Positions 32,407 to 45,302 of a stretch of 64,000 bases of DNA are shown one piece after another. A model generated the notes under the pieces. It made no database searches, was not told the DNA's origin, and worked only from the letters and a program-made list of their open reading frames with translations. Every line of letters starts with the position of its first letter. The stretch's first letter is position 1. This DNA is from Xenopus tropicalis (lineage: Eukaryota; Chordata; Amphibia; Anura; Pipidae). The DNA lies in assembly GCF_000004195.4 (NCBI RefSeq), contig NC_030677.2, positions 42,843,142 to 42,907,141 of the forward strand. The letters are read 5' to 3'. A program made the position numbers and the translations under genes.

Positions 32407-33369
32407 GTAAGTAGCAGTGCACAGTATTTATGCTGATCATAATTATTGAATGGGTTTTAATTACATCCTTCCACTTGCTAATTACTTTTGTTGTTTGCGT
32501 TTATTGTTTATTTTTTTATACTGAGGACAAAGAGCTGTGCCATTTCAACTGTTGCTGACCCCCCCCCCCCCCCGGAATTAGGCAGGTTGGGTAACCTTAT
32601 TCGTTCCATTTAACACAGGCCATTGTATTCAGTCATGAAATCAAGCATTAAAAATGGCTAATAATTTAAGTAGAGGGACTCAGTAAAAAAGCGATTCCTG
32701 TTTGATTGTACATCAGAGCTTTTATGTTCTATTTCTGTATATTGATCATCCTGGCATATTTACTGCAATAGCTGCACACTAATCTGCTTTCTGTCACTGC
32801 AATATAACAATATAATAATAAAATCCTTATGCTTTAGTGGCTTTATGTCTTCAAGACGTGTCATGTACAAAAGAAAACAGGGTTACTGACAAATAAAATT
32901 AGTCACAAAAAGCATATGTACACATTTTGTAAGTAAACATTTCTAAGTAATTGCCTGGAGCTGTACAGAGAGTGGGAAAGTAGAGAAATATAACAGAGAA
33001 CTGAGCAGGAACATGTATTTTGATGGTGTCATTAGAAGTGAAGCATATTCCAAATGAGGCAAATGCATCTATATGAGTGATTAACTAGATGTGGGAAATA
33101 ATCAGTGTACTTAGTGTTTACCTGGATTGCTCTCTATGATGAGGCATACGCTGGGTACTGAAAACCTGTAACCCTTAAAAGTTTCTTTTTAGAACTGTTT
33201 CAGCTTTTGAATAAAACAGAGCTTTGCCTTCAGCTGCCTTCTTGTCATTACAGAACCATATCTCCCCTACAAGTAAAAGGCTAGGAAAAAGTCTACATCC
33301 CTGCAAAAAAAAATAATGTGCAAAGGTTGTGATGAAGTACAAATGTGAAATGCAGATTTGGGTAGGCTA
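32407..33369. other. No gene seen; C-run at about 32559-32572
   Basis: AT-rich apart from a homopolymer C tract. No gene. Confidence 0.45.
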
Positions 33370-33774
33370 GGGGCAGATTCATTCAAATGTGAGTTTAGAG
33401 CTTAATATATAAAAACATACCCATGTTATATTCATTCTTTTGGTACAGGTATAAGACCCATTATCCAGAATGCTCGGGACCAAGGGTATACCGTAATTTG
33501 GATCTCCATACCTAAAGTCTACTAAAAAATCAATAAAACATTAATTAAACCAATAAGGATTTTTTATATCTTAGTTGGGATCAATTACAAGGTACAGTTT
33601 TATTTCTAAATAGAAAAAGGAAACCAGTTTTAAAATTCTGAATTATTTGATTAAAATGGAGTCTATGGGAGACGGGCTTTCCGTAATTCGGAGCTTTCTG
33701 GATAACGGGTTTCTGGATAAGGGAGTTTTTATGTATTAAGCTCTAAACTCAAACTTTGATAAATCTGCCCCATA
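33370..33774. mobile_element. Foldback MITE interrupted by a family A MITE
   Basis: GGGGCAGATTCATTCAAATG and CTTTGATAAATCTGCCCC form the outer ends. GAGTTTAGAGCTTAATA at about 33392 and TATTAAGCTCTAAACTC at about 33734 are complementary. A family A copy at 33444-33730 sits between them, so the order of insertion is clear. Confidence 0.82.
33444..33730. mobile_element. Family A MITE nested in 33370-33774
   Basis: TACAGGTATAAGACCCATTA at the left, CTTTCTGGATAACGGGTTTC at the right, and the usual body. The right terminus is altered (GGATAAGGGAG instead of the CCTGTA end). Confidence 0.8.
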
Positions 33775-33800
33775 GACTATTTTGCTTTTTTGTCTTTAGG

Positions 33801-33966
33801 TGTGTTTACTAAGATCGGAGATAAATATCTCCGGTGATGTTGCCCATAGCAACCAATCAGAAATAAGATTTCAACAGTCACCTCCAAGTTAGAAATAAAG
33901 CAAAGCCCAATTGGTTGCTACAGGCAACATCAACAGTGATATTTAACTCCATTCTTAGTAAACACA
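33801..33966. mobile_element. Short MITE with TGTGTTTACTAAGA ends
   Basis: TGTGTTTACTAAGATCGGAG at the left and ATTCTTAGTAAACACA at the right. GATGTTGCCCATAGCAACC and GGTTGCTACAGGCAACATC also pair. 166 bp, no ORF. Confidence 0.8.
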
Positions 33967-34258
33967 GTCTTTTAAAATATTTTTGTCCCTGTTGTTTTAC
34001 TTATGAAGTGGAATTGGGCCAAATTTCACTAAATGGGAGCTTTCTTTTTGCGCCAAACGAATTCTTCTTGAGCAGAATGGAGGTACAAGGGGGAAGGGGG
34101 GAGTAGAGTTTTGTGGAGAGTGGGTCCTTGAGGTGGCGGCCCTAGTGGGCCCTAATAATAGAAAAATACAGTAGTGCCTCCTAGTTAGGTATTAATGGAT
34201 TCACAGTTTGTGTTTCCAAATAGACAGAATTGAATTAAGCTTTATAAGCACTGAGGAG

Positions 34259-34529
34259 TTGTGATAAGCAAATTTGTCCCTTTTCACTGTGAAAAAATTA
34301 GCAAAATGCCGAAAAATTTGCGAAACGCAGCTATTGTGCGACTTTTTTGATGTGCACCTTTTTTGATACATGTGACTTTTTTTGATGCATGCAACTTATT
34401 TTCTTTGATGTGCAAACTATTTTTTTCCACATCAAATTTTTGTGCCTGTTTTGTGAAAAGATCCACCAATCGGGCAACGGGGAAATTCAGCGTGAATCCA
34501 TGCCTGCTGAAAAAGTTTGCTCATCACTA
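34259..34529. mobile_element. hAT-like MITE (TAGTGATGAGC family), 8-bp duplication
   Basis: Perfect CTGAGGAG duplication at 34251-34258 and 34530-34537. Ends are a decayed TTGTGATAAGCAAATTTG and GTTTGCTCATCACTA. Relatives lie at 37375, 42301, 44109, 49393 and 50873. An 8-bp duplication marks the hAT superfamily. Confidence 0.93.
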
Positions 34530-34537
34530 CTGAGGAG

Positions 34538-36309
34538 CCCTGTACTTATCACTTGCCTGTGGCAGACAATAAAGGTCAGATTTATAAAAAAATTGGGTTG
34601 TTATCTTTTTCCAATTAAAAAAAAACTAGTTGGGATTTAAAAATTAAGTACATGATTACACACAATTATACATACTTGGTAAGAGCAGGATATAAATTGC
34701 CCAGTCTGTTGTGAGTATTCCTCAATAGAAGACCTAGTTTTCCCTTTTCAGTTTTATGTGATCTGTAAGTTACTGAAAGTATGGCTGCTACAAACAGAAG
34801 CTCTAAAATGTATCATTTCCAGTAATATACACAATTTCTACTTAAGGAATGAGAAATCCAGTGCAGATGTTCATGAGCATTGTTTATCAGGATTAGTGCA
34901 TCTAGGCAATTTCGATTTGGTAGCAAAACAACTGATTACGGTGGCAAATATAGCACAGAATGCAGCTTGAAAATCTTTCTTTTAACATCACACTGATTCT
35001 GAGTACAGCTATAAACACAGTATCGGCATTTTCATTCGTTAGTTATAAAGATAATTACATTATAGGTTAAATCCCTTTGGCATTGGAACCAGCTCATGTA
35101 TATTTCTTCTTGTAACTATTATTTTTCTAGTCACTCATATTCCCTGTGCAAAGTGCATTTTATTGTAACACAATTCTTGGCAAAAATATCTTTTCATCAT
35201 CTGTCACTCGATCCAAAATTACACAAATTACCGGAGACCTTTCTCTATTTTTGGACTGTTTGATGGAGTAATATGGCAGTGATCACACATTACTGTGTTT
35301 TAATGCACTTAACACCAAGCTCTCCTATGGTTGCATCATTGATAATTATGGAAATTATATGTGCTTTTGGTAAAATTGCAGTGTCTTGGTATAAAAGTTC
35401 TATCAAATGGGCATTTAGAGAAAAGAAAAAAAAAGGTAAATTTCTTTGAATTTGTTCCAAGAAAAAAAAAACTTACCGTGCCAAAGGGTAATGAATTTAG
35501 ATAAAAGTAATTTCCTACTAATCAGCTTTGGGCTTTATAGGTACTGAGTTTTTGTACAAAAGAAAAGCAGTGCTTCGTACTCAAGGAGTAGAATGAAAAA
35601 AAAAATATCCATGTAATGAAAACCTAACCAGCCTTATCATCAGGCGCCATATAAAAAGTCCACTGAGAGTCTCTCTCCTTGCTGGATACCCGTAAAAGAG
35701 ATTTTATGTTTTGCTTGGGGAAAGAGGTCATTTGGCACAATTTGCACTCGGAGTGTCTCTGCTTAATTTTTATAACTGAAAAAAAGTTAGATCCTGTAAT
35801 TAAAGCAAAGCAAACTATCCCCAGCATTTATACAGTATGCATGTTATCAAAATGGAAACCATTCCAAAAATGGTGCTTTAGAGCGTTCTTTGTTTTTTTT
35901 TTGGAAGTGCCAGCCTGTCATACTAATCACACAGCTTTTCTCCTTATCCTTCTTTGTGTTAATTCTTATTTGCTGTAATTCTTTTCCTAGTTTTTACAAA
36001 TGCATGAGTTTCCTCTGTAATCCCCAAAGTGCCTCTAAGAATCTGTTTCCTGATCTGTTTGCTCTGCAATGAAGAAAAATGATGCTTTTTCTTTCTAAAT
36101 TGAAATTGTGCCTGTAGTGCGTCCTTAATACATAATTTTAACAACGCTGTTGTTTCATACAAAAGGTTTTCCCCTCAGTATTAAGGGAAAACATCTTGAT
36201 GTTATTAGAGTTGTAACTCTAAATAGTGTTAATGCTTTATTCTTCTGCTGGTACCAAAACATAGCGTGTTGCATCCTGTACAATTGCTACCCAAAAATCT
36301 GTCTCCATT

Positions 36310-36353
<44 letters not shown>

Positions 36354-37366
36354 CTGCCATTCTTTACCAATAAATCTTTATAGATTAGCTGGTGAAATTT
36401 CACTACACATTCATATATTTTTTCCTGCAAAAATGACCAGATGATGATTTTGCTTGAGGTGATTTTTTGACCGAGGGAATAAAATACAAGCAGTCTGATG
36501 AAAATTTCTCTGGCACATTTTTCAACATTTCTAGCCCATACAGAGATTTAATACTCTCCATGAATAACCCAAATATACTTCATGTAACAGACATCTTCCA
36601 AAATGCTGTGCATGTGATCAACCAATACAAAAAAATTATATATACATATAATACTTACAGTACCTTTTTAAATCTCTTTCTAATACCCTATCTCCCAGTA
36701 GGTGCTTCCCTGGCCTCTCATACTATATGACATTTCTAAGCATCTCTGTTCTTCTCCCTATGTATCTTTCATTCCAAAACTGTGGAGCTTACCAACCCTA
36801 AAGTGGGCCTGCAGTGGCTTGGAGACTTGAGAAGAATGCCTATTTTGTTAATATAGTTAGTACTGGAAGTCCAGGTTAAAGGTTAAATAAAGTTGAACCA
36901 TTACATTATATACCATATATTCTAGGTCTAAAAAAATAACCCAAAATAACAGGTTTGTAACGGTTACCTGTCTTTCTATAGATACCAACAAGTTCAATCA
37001 ATGTAAATACTACTTTATACCATGATAACAACTATAATAACTGCCATGGATCCTGGAATAAATATTCTGATCACAAATAGTAGCTTACTACTACATTTAA
37101 AAATGTATTATATCATTATTGTAAGTGAATTACAAACAGGGTATAAATGTGCTATAGAAGGAAAAACAAAATAAAGATGTGGCATAAATATATGATGCGC
37201 CATAACCGTTGCAGCACAGCGTTAATCAATATAATCCCTGATTGTATTTGATGGTTGGTTATATATATATATAGATGGAGAGTGCCTGAGTTGTGCTGAT
37301 TTCTATGTTAAGGACATTTGAAAAAAATAAAAAAATAACATCATTTTATTTTGAATTATTTGTCTA
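34538..37366. other. No gene seen; (TA)n at 36313-36350
   Basis: About 2.8 kb without clear transposons apart from the TA microsatellite. 35050-35370 reads as single-copy and could be old non-coding DNA. ORFs are short and featureless. Confidence 0.45.
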
Positions 37367-37374
37367 CAGGAGAC

Positions 37375-37935
37375 TAGTGATGAGCGAATCTGTTCCGTTT
37401 CGCTTCGCCGAAAAATTCGCGAATCTTTAAAAAGATCCGCGAAACGGCGAAAAATTTGCAAAACGGCGAAAATGTCGTGCGCCAAAAAAAATTTGTCACC
37501 CGCGGCTATTATTTTGTCGCGTGGCTATTGTTTCGTCGCCCGCAGCTATTATTTTGTCGCACGGCTATTGTTTTGTCGCCCACGGCTATTATTTTGTCGC
37601 GCGGCTATTGTTTCGTCGCCCGCAGCTATTATTTTGTCGCGCGGCTATTGTTTCGTCGCCCCCGGCTATTATTTTGTCGCGCGGCTATTGTTTAGTCGCA
37701 CGCGGCTATTGTTTTGTCGCCCGCGGCTATTATTTTGTCGCGCGGCTATTGTTTCGTCGCACGCGGCTATTATTTCATCGCGCGGCTATTATTTCATCGC
37801 GCGGCTATTGTTTGGACGTGCGGTGAATTTTTCCGCAGCGAATTTTTTCATCCGTTTCGTGAAACAATCCACCAATGGCGAAACGCGGAAATTCGCCGCG
37901 AATCCATGCCTGGCGAAACATTTCGCCCATCACTA
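37375..37935. mobile_element. hAT-like MITE carrying a 40-bp minisatellite, 8-bp duplication
   Basis: TAGTGATGAGCGAATCTG and CATTTCGCCCATCACTA ends lie between perfect CAGGAGAC copies at 37367-37374 and 37936-37943. The interior is a tandem array. ORFs of up to 167 codons here come from the array. Confidence 0.95.
37486..37815. repeat. 40-bp dimeric minisatellite inside the hAT MITE, about 8 units
   Basis: Two related monomers of 19 and 21 bp alternate (CTATTATTTTGTCGCGCGG and CTATTGTTTCGTCGCCCGC). Dimers start at 37506, 37546, 37586 and 37626, exactly 40 bp apart. The related MITE at 50873-51175 holds only a few copies of the same monomer. Confidence 0.92.
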
Positions 37936-37943
37936 CAGGAGAC

Positions 37944-39018
37944 AGCTTTTTTTTGGAGCTTTCTGGATTTTCTAGGGTATCTATCTAAAAGAACCTTTTG
38001 ATTGCCTGTCCAATAGAGCCAGGCATATCCTATGGTTTTTCCTTATGCTTTTGTATAGCTCCAAAATGTCCCCCAAATAAAGGTTTTGAGTCAATTAAAA
38101 AATAAGGTGTTTGCATACCTTTTTGAATACCTGTGCAATGATGGATCAGTCACTGGGTTTAACATTTTGGAACAATCGTTTTGGGTTTTTGTTTTTCTTT
38201 TCAGCTCATTGGATCATATTGTTGTTCCTTGTTTGGAATTCTGTTAGTTGCTTTAAGCTGCTTTGAAAATGCACACATTAAAATGCTGATTATCAGACCT
38301 CTTCTATAGCTAAGAGCTAATTGGCAATCAACATACTATCATTTTTTATTCTTTCTTATTTATATTTACTTTAAATGTAATGTTCTTTTTAATCATTTTT
38401 TACACCCCTTCGTATATTTGAAATTATACCACATTAAGCCAGTTGCATTAATTGGGAATACATACAGTATGTTACTATACGTTGAGGCTCAAACATGTAT
38501 CAAAATATCAATATACTTTGTAGCTGGTATTTGTGAAATAATTGCCTGCTTCTTTTGTGGGCAAGAAAAAGTATAAAAATGTGTGGCCTCACTGAGTAGC
38601 TGCCCTAGTCTTTGTAGAGAGCACAACTGAACCTCAAATAAGCTAACAGGCTTATTATCTCCCATTGCTGGATCCCTTCTGTTCTAATATTTTATTTTCT
38701 CAAGGTTGAACATTTTAGGAGTGTTCAAGAGCAGGAAGTATGAGCTAGAAGCCAAAATAAATCAGCACATCTAATACAACTATTAGTCTATTATTTAATA
38801 AATTACCAGTGATTATAAGATCAATAGACAGTGATTAAAAGGAATGTCACATTGCGTAATGATTTAGTAACAATGGAAATACAACATAAGAAGAAAGTGG
38901 AATTCCACCCTGTATATCATGCCAAAGAGGTGTAAAGACAAGACAACAATGAATGGTGCAAGTGATTTCCTCTGGGCAATGCATGGGATGGAGATTAGCT
39001 TTATTTTGCAGATGGGCT
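37944..39018. other. No gene seen
   Basis: AT-rich, without recognisable features. Confidence 0.45.
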
Positions 39019-39240
39019 ATGTATGTATGTATGTATGTATGTATGTATATCTTTATTTATAAAGCGCTACTTATGTACGCAGCGCTGTACAGTAGAATAC
39101 ATTAATACAAACAGGGGGTTATTAAGATAAATACAAAGTATTACAATAAGCAAATAAATAAAAGATAGATAGTTGCAATAAGATAAGAGTCAAAGAGACA
39201 AGAGGATGGAGGTCTCTGCCCTGTAGAGCTTACAATCTAT
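39019..39240. repeat. (TATG)n followed by an interspersed repeat
   Basis: 39019-39047 is TATG repeats. Then TAAAGCGCTACTTATGTACG to CCTGTAGAGCTTACAATC follows, a repeat whose end (AGAGCTTACAATCTA) is the inverse of the TTGTAAGCTCTACGGGGCAG edge at 62025. Confidence 0.7.
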
Positions 39241-39361
39241 ATATGATTTATCTTCCATTCTTTCTTAGTTAAGCATTTTCATTTACCAGAGTAAGAAAAT
39301 TATTTCATATTGTTTTGCTATCCTTACTGGATTAGTTGTCATATGGCAGATCTTATAATAC
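39241..39361. other. Short spacer, nothing seen
   Basis: AT-rich spacer. Confidence 0.4.
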
Positions 39362-39799
39362 TTAAAGGGCACCTATCACCCTCAAATTGTTTCCCCCACC
39401 AGAGGTGTGCACCAATAGAGCCCACGCTCCGGTTGGGAAAAAAATTGACTTTTTAAAAAAAAATAGCCCCCACCAGTGCTAGGCTGCCCACACTATGGGG
39501 GAGCTCCCAGTGCAGGCAGCCATGTTGTCACACTCACATGAGCATAATGAGCAACTGGCACAACGCGTCCGTTATGCACTTGCATGTAACCGAGAAGGGT
39601 GAATTGTATCCGCTGCTCCTACATCAGGGGGATGTGTATAATGTGCGAATATCCCCACACACACAACAAACAACATGGCCACTCCCAGTGCGAGCAGCCT
39701 AGCAATGGTGGGGGCTGTATTTTTTTAAAAAAAAAATATTGTTTACCCCAACTGGAATGCGGTGGGGGAGACAATTAGAGGGTGATAGGTGCACTTTAA
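39362..39799. mobile_element. TTAA-flanked piggyBac-like MITE (GGGCACCTATCACCCTC ends)
   Basis: TTAAAGGGCACCTATCACCC at the left and GGGTGATAGGTGCACTTTAA at the right. AGCCCCCACCAGTGCTAGGC and CTAGCAATGGTGGGGGCT also pair. 438 bp, no ORF. Confidence 0.92.
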
Positions 39800-41290
39800 T
39801 GAAAGAATGCATCATTTTCATGTCTCTACCAATGGTCTTTTGGTCTTTTTTCAACTCAACTATGTACTATGTAATGTCTCAGATCTCTAGGTCCAAGAAC
39901 TTAATACTGATCTGGCAGAATGTAGTTTAATGTTTGCGAAAGGAATTCCATACCTTATGTGACCATGATATTTTGAAATGGAAACAGAGGACTGGCTACA
40001 CCGGGGGTGACTTTGACGCAGTTGGCCAGCTTGAAGTATATTGCAATATATGGGCAAACAATCCCTGTTTTGCTTAAAGGGGAGGGCATTTCTTGGTAGC
40101 TTAATGCCCTATATATATTGATAATGGATGAGTGCAGAGGACCTCTTGTTGCTGTCTGTATTAGTTTTGTGATCACAAACTCATTGCACCCCCATCTAAT
40201 GGTTTGAAATTTAGTGGGGAGCACAACTTTCCCTTTTTTGCAACAGTGGAGCTCACCCCTTACAAGAGCCCGCAAAATTCAGAAGAAATTGTGGCTTTTC
40301 CTAAAGACATCTTTTAACATCTAACTTATGGAGTTTTTTTTAATTCTATTTATAGCTAATAATTTTCCAAATACAGTAAAAAAATGAACAATAATGCATT
40401 TTTCATAGTTACAAATGTCTCATTGATAACTTGTGTAGCTCTACTTCATTACTTGGATGAGGAAACAAAGTAGGAAGAATTACAATACAATACAAGAATT
40501 AATATTTTAAACAAATATACATTTTTACATTATGTTTAATAGAAACAGCCTGGTTCAGTAAACAAATGATGCTGATTTGGTTGATCTAAGTATGTACTGG
40601 TTGCCTGTAATGGTGCCATGTCCTCTTATGTTGGAAGAGGTTCCAGTAATTCTCTATACATGTAACAGCACACTTGATTTGAAACAGATATTATGTTTTA
40701 GCACATTGGCAATATATTCTATTAAACATTTATCATTTCAGAAACCCCAGACCATACTTTTAATCCGATGCTCTAGTCAAATATAGTTAAATAAAAGAAC
40801 AACTAAGATAAACCTGCTACCTTATTTGTTATTACTTTCCATAACCTGAAAATAGCAAAGCTCAGAATTGTATTTGCTATATGATATGTTATATAAGATG
40901 CTTGCACACTGTGACACTATTTGCTACAGATGAGGAGAGCACAGATTGACAGTATTCTGGCCCAGCATTGTGCAGTGAGAGAGAAAGGCAAAGACCTGGC
41001 TCAAAAGTATGCACATCATTTGAGATATGATGGATACAAAGATTTCCCTAGTCACTGCAATATGAAAGTAGTTCTGGGCTGTGCAGAGAACAGCAGTGGA
41101 ATAGTACTGAGGTTTAACTTAAATTAACTTTTCGGTGTGATTAAACATATTATTTTGGTGGAAGGCTATAGTATCGGTGGCAGTCCTGTGTTTTTACAAA
41201 TTGAAAAAGAACACAAAAACATTTTAGGCAACAGCCCATATTCAGTTTAGTGAGAAAACGTTATCTTATTGTTTATTACGTTGTGATGTA
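39800..41290. other. No gene seen
   Basis: No supported exon. A 68-codon ORF at 40921-41127 has no recognisable domain. Confidence 0.45.
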
Positions 41291-41437
41291 TCAGATTCAA
41301 TTAGAAGAAAAAAAAATGTTTTATCATGTGATAAACCATGAGATAAGTTTTTCTGAACTGAATTGCATCTCAAATTGAATCTCGCCCATGAGTTTTTACG
41401 TGATAAGCCGTTGTCTGGCTGAATTGAATCTGGCCCA
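41291..41437. mobile_element. MITE of the type that hosts the DIRS insertion
   Basis: CAGATTCAATT and AATTGAATCTGG ends. The interior (GAGATAAGTTTTTCTGAACT, CCCATGAGTTTTTACGTGAT) is the uninterrupted counterpart of the sequence flanking the DIRS element. Confidence 0.7.
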
Positions 41438-41506
41438 ATAATTGAGGAGTCACAGGCACACTACAGGAGGAAGGAAGGTAAAACCCCACTATATACTGTA
41501 TATATG

Positions 41507-41642
41507 TACAAAAGCAAAGGGATCCACACACACAGGACTTTTGAAAGAGTAACTTTCAACGGTGTTCATTGTTAGAAGTCTTCTCACAATAAACACTGTT
41601 ACTCTTTCATATGTCCTGTCTATGCGGATCCATTTGCTTTTG
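41507..41642. mobile_element. Foldback repeat, about 60-bp arms
   Basis: CAAAAGCAAAGGGATCCACA pairs with GCGGATCCATTTGCTTTTG, and GAAAGAGTAAC with GTTACTCTTTC. The centre is AACGGTGTTCATTGTTAGAA. Probably a foldback MITE. Confidence 0.75.
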
Positions 41643-41902
41643 TATTAATCTCCTGCCTGGACCTGCACCCAGACTCCTGTGCCTTCAATGAGGTGAGTGC
41701 CGACTACTTTTTGACATTTATATTTTTATTTATATATAAAATCACTATTATAAAATAAATGCACTCTTCTTTTTTTAAAAAGATGTTGGTTGTGCTATTT
41801 ATCTGCAAGTTGTAATGTAATTTCACCTGCACTGATTTTTGTCTGCGGAAAAACAATAGGGGTCATTTACTTAAACCCCTGAAAAAAGTTCAAGAGCACT
41901 AA

Positions 41903-42214
41903 GGGGTCTGGCACACGGGGAGATTAGTCGCCCGCGACAAATCTCCCTTTTCGCAGGCAACTAATCTTCCAGAATTGCCATCCCAATGGCGAAAATGTAA
42001 ATTGCCGGTGGGATGGCATTGCGGAAATCACGTTGAAATCGCAGAAGTTTCCTCTCAAGGCAACTTCTGCGATTTTGCTGAAATTGCAGTGCTGCGTATG
42101 TCATCCCACCAGCGATTTACATTTTCGCCGGTGGGATGGTAATTCGGGGAGATTAGTCACCCGCGAAAAGGGAGATTTGTCACGGATGACTAATCTCCCC
42201 GTGTGCCAGAGCCC
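41903..42214. mobile_element. Harbinger-like foldback MITE (GGCACACGGGGAGATTAG ends), TAA duplication
   Basis: GGGGTCTGGCACACGGGGAG to CTCCCCGTGTGCCAGAGCCC, with TAA at 41900-41902 and 42215-42217. Long inner arms pair (CCGGTGGGATGG and CCATCCCACC types). 312 bp. Confidence 0.92.
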
Positions 42215-42300
42215 TAAGGGGTGCAATTCCATTGGTGTATGTGCATTCTTCTGGGGTAATCTAGGTGGCAATGGTAATTTGGGTTCTTAGAACACACCTC

Positions 42301-42543
42301 TAGTGATGATCGAATTTTTCGCCAGGCATGGATTTGCAGCGAATATCCGTATTTCACCACTGCCGAATTGTTTTGTGAAACTTCGTGAGTGCATAAAAAT
42401 AGGCGTGGTTGCTCCAAATTGGACGTGGTTGCGTCAAAATAGGTGCAGTCACGTAAAAAGAGTTGTACGTTACAAAAAAGTTGTAGGACAAAAGCATTTC
42501 TGGAGTTTTCCGGTGTTTTGCAAATTTTTCTCCGACATCACTA
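42301..42543. mobile_element. hAT-like MITE (TAGTGATGAGC family)
   Basis: TAGTGATGATCGAATTTTTC to TTTTTCTCCGACATCACTA, with CACACCTC and CACATCTC flanks (one mismatch in 8). Inverse orientation to 37375. Confidence 0.88.
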
Positions 42544-42551
42544 CACATCTC

Positions 42552-43610
42552 CTTAGTCCTGTGTGACAATCAAGTTTGATATATTAAGCGTCTAATTAAT
42601 ACAGATATTATACACAACTTTCACAACTTTGCTACTGAACAAATCACCAACCTAAAGCGGTTGAACTGCTGATTCTCTATTGTCCTCAGCTCACCTTGGG
42701 CTTCTATGTAAAGAGAAATCACTGACACCAAAACAGAGTTTACAAAAAATAAGAGTAAAAAGAGTTGAAATGTTCTGCTTATAGGCACACAACTTTGCAT
42801 TTCAGTAATTATTTTTCTTTTCAATGTCCGCTGCACAGTCAGCACAGGAGCTTAGTAGTTTGACAATTATTTTAAGGATAAACAAACAGCAAATAAAGAC
42901 ATGACTATAATTAGAATATTTTTTCCACTGACACCTTGTTGAAAAAATTTACATTAAATTAATTTTTCTTACTGAGAGTTAAACTGCATTTTTTTTTCTA
43001 ACTCAGAAAACGAGGAAAAATCCATATTTATAACCTTCACAGTGAACCTCAAATCTTTTTCCATGTGGAACCATGTGTTCGCCTCGACAAGGTTTTCAAA
43101 ACACAACTTAATGAAAAGGATTTGTAGGCACATCGGCCTGACATGAGCACTGATGCTTTGCAGATCTAAGTGAATGCATTACTGGCACTTGTTTTATGTT
43201 GTACTTGATTTTTAAAAATGCCATCCGTTCCAGTTACCATTTAACAACATGCAACATTTATATTCAATTTGTATATGTGTTGTAAAATTATATGACAGAG
43301 TTTTATACTCTCTTATATCCTCTTATATTAGTCTTTTTCAAGTATCTAAGCAAGATTTGCAGCATTTGAATTTGTTGTTGAAACAACAGACAGCACAATT
43401 AAAAAGATTTGTGGCATTTTGATATAAAGCTGTAGCAGCAGCGACCTGAAGAATAGATTCAAGCGCCCTGTTTTTTGGCATTTATGAAATTAATATTGGC
43501 ATATTGTGGTTGAATTTTCCTGTCAGTAATCTTGAAGAATAAAATTAAAGATGAAGTTTATTGTCTGGGTTCAAATGTATATTCATGTTATGCTGTGTTC
43601 ACTGGTCATT
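42552..43610. other. No gene seen
   Basis: AT-rich. The segment 43010-43260 reads as non-repetitive DNA. Confidence 0.45.
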
Positions 43611-43616
43611 CAGCAT

Positions 43617-44100
43617 AAACCCGTTATCCAGAAAGTTCCTAATTATGGAAATTTTATGAAATTTTTTAAAAAGGAATTATTTTCCTCTAGCCCTGAGTGC
43701 CATTTTGCTTTTTGTGTATCCACTGGTTTTTGGGAGGGTGCCGATCCCTCCAGCAGTGAGCACCGGGCATTCATATTTGGAGAGCTAGGGTGTGCGGTAA
43801 AGGCCTCTGTTGTACCTAATTATGGAAAGGCCATCTCCCATAGACTTCATTATAAGAAAATAATTCTTATTTTTAAAAATGATTTCCTTTTTCTCTGTAC
43901 TAATAAAACAGAACCTTGTACTTGATCCCAACTAAGAAATAATTCATCCTTATTGGAGGCAAATTGATCCTATTGGGTTTAAATAATGTTTAAATGATTT
44001 TTTAGTAGACTTGAGGTATAGAGATCCAAAATACAGAAAGATTCCTTATGCGGAAAGCCCTGGGTCCTGAGCATTCTGGATAACAGGTCCCATACCTGTA
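43617..44100. mobile_element. Family A MITE with an internal insertion
   Basis: AACCCGTTATCCAGAAAGTT near the left end and GGTCCCATACCTGTA at the right. CCTAATTATGGAA occurs at about 43637 and again at about 43815, and the sequence between has no counterpart in other family copies, so an insertion or local duplication has taken place. Confidence 0.78.
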
Positions 44101-44108
44101 TCTGAGTA

Positions 44109-44298
44109 TTATAGCGAATCTGTCCCTTTTTGCTTTGGCGAAAAGAATTTGCGAACCACCAATGATGCACGGCAAAAGAATGTGTTGCGAGTGCCATTTT
44201 TTTTCATGCACACACCATTTTTTTTTGATACGCACAACATTTGTTTTGACGCACACATTACATTTTTCTACCTGCCGAAAAATTTGGCTCATCACTAA
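44109..44298. mobile_element. hAT-like MITE (TAGTGATGAGC family), short
   Basis: TTATAGCGAATCTGTCCC at the left and AATTTGGCTCATCACTA at the right. No clear duplication is left. Confidence 0.75.
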
Positions 44299-45302
44299 TG
44301 CTCAGTTCACTCTTTGCTGCCTCATACTGTCAGCTTAATCTCAGCCAGGCACCTACTCTTTGAACAGGAAAAAATAACAGTTGTTTAGGAAACCACATTA
44401 TTAATATAAGCTGCAGGAATATACAGGGGACCAGAAAAAAATAGCCTGGATTGGCTGAAGGGAGCCTGGGATAGTCTAAAGGAAATGCAGTAGGCAATGG
44501 GAATGTGTCTGGAAGATTGCAGGGATGCTCCAGGAATTATAATAATAATGTACAAATGGTAGGAAGTATCACACATGACACATTTGGTGCAGGTGTGTGA
44601 GGTGACTACCCCCCTCCCCCCGAATGCCCTAATGTGGCAGGTAGAATTTGGTTTTGGGCGATGGTTGTGTGATTGGAATTGCTGGGTAAAACTATTTGAA
44701 ATACTTCAACCAGAGACAGTCCTCCTTGCCAGGTTTTATTGTGTTTTTTAGAGGCTTCCCTGCACCATACAGATGTAACTTGTATAGTGAGCTACTCTTG
44801 TGTTTGTTTTTAGTAGCTTTTATTAGAGTGAATAATTAAAGCTAAGTTTTAATATTCTTGAGCACTGTGATGCATAAAGAAGGTATAGACTCCCATGTGA
44901 ACTGGTCTGCTGAAATACCTAAGCAAATCATTTCTTACACCTTCAGAACATGTGATCATAAGTCATTTTAGAGGTTACATATTGATCTCAGACTTATGGT
45001 GGTCTAGAAATTGTTATTGTAACAGTACTCTTAGACTGGTGTTCCAGGGGTTGAAGTAATACTAATGGTAGGCAGTACAGTATAATACATGAAACATTTA
45101 TTTGGTGCAGATAAATAATAGTTTTGGTATCCAATATTCAAAACAAATCAACCATATTAAAAGAATAGAGGTACCTCAGTGCTCCCTGGTTGCTAATCTC
45201 CTCCAGCCAAATGTTCAAATTTCAACTCTCAAAAATTGAAAAATAGCTTTTGCTGATACAAGTCCCACTGTCTTCTACATGAACTGGCCAGATTTTATAT
45301 GC
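44299..45302. other. No gene seen
   Basis: AT-rich with a short C-run near 44610. Nothing recognised. Confidence 0.45.

Noticed and set aside
37456..38001. Overlapping ORFs of 79-167 codons in three plus frames
   Set aside because: Produced by the 40-bp minisatellite inside a hAT-like MITE.
40921..41127. 68-codon ORF with a hydrophilic peptide
   Set aside because: Looks slightly gene-like but has no recognisable domain, flanking exon signals or homologue I can name.
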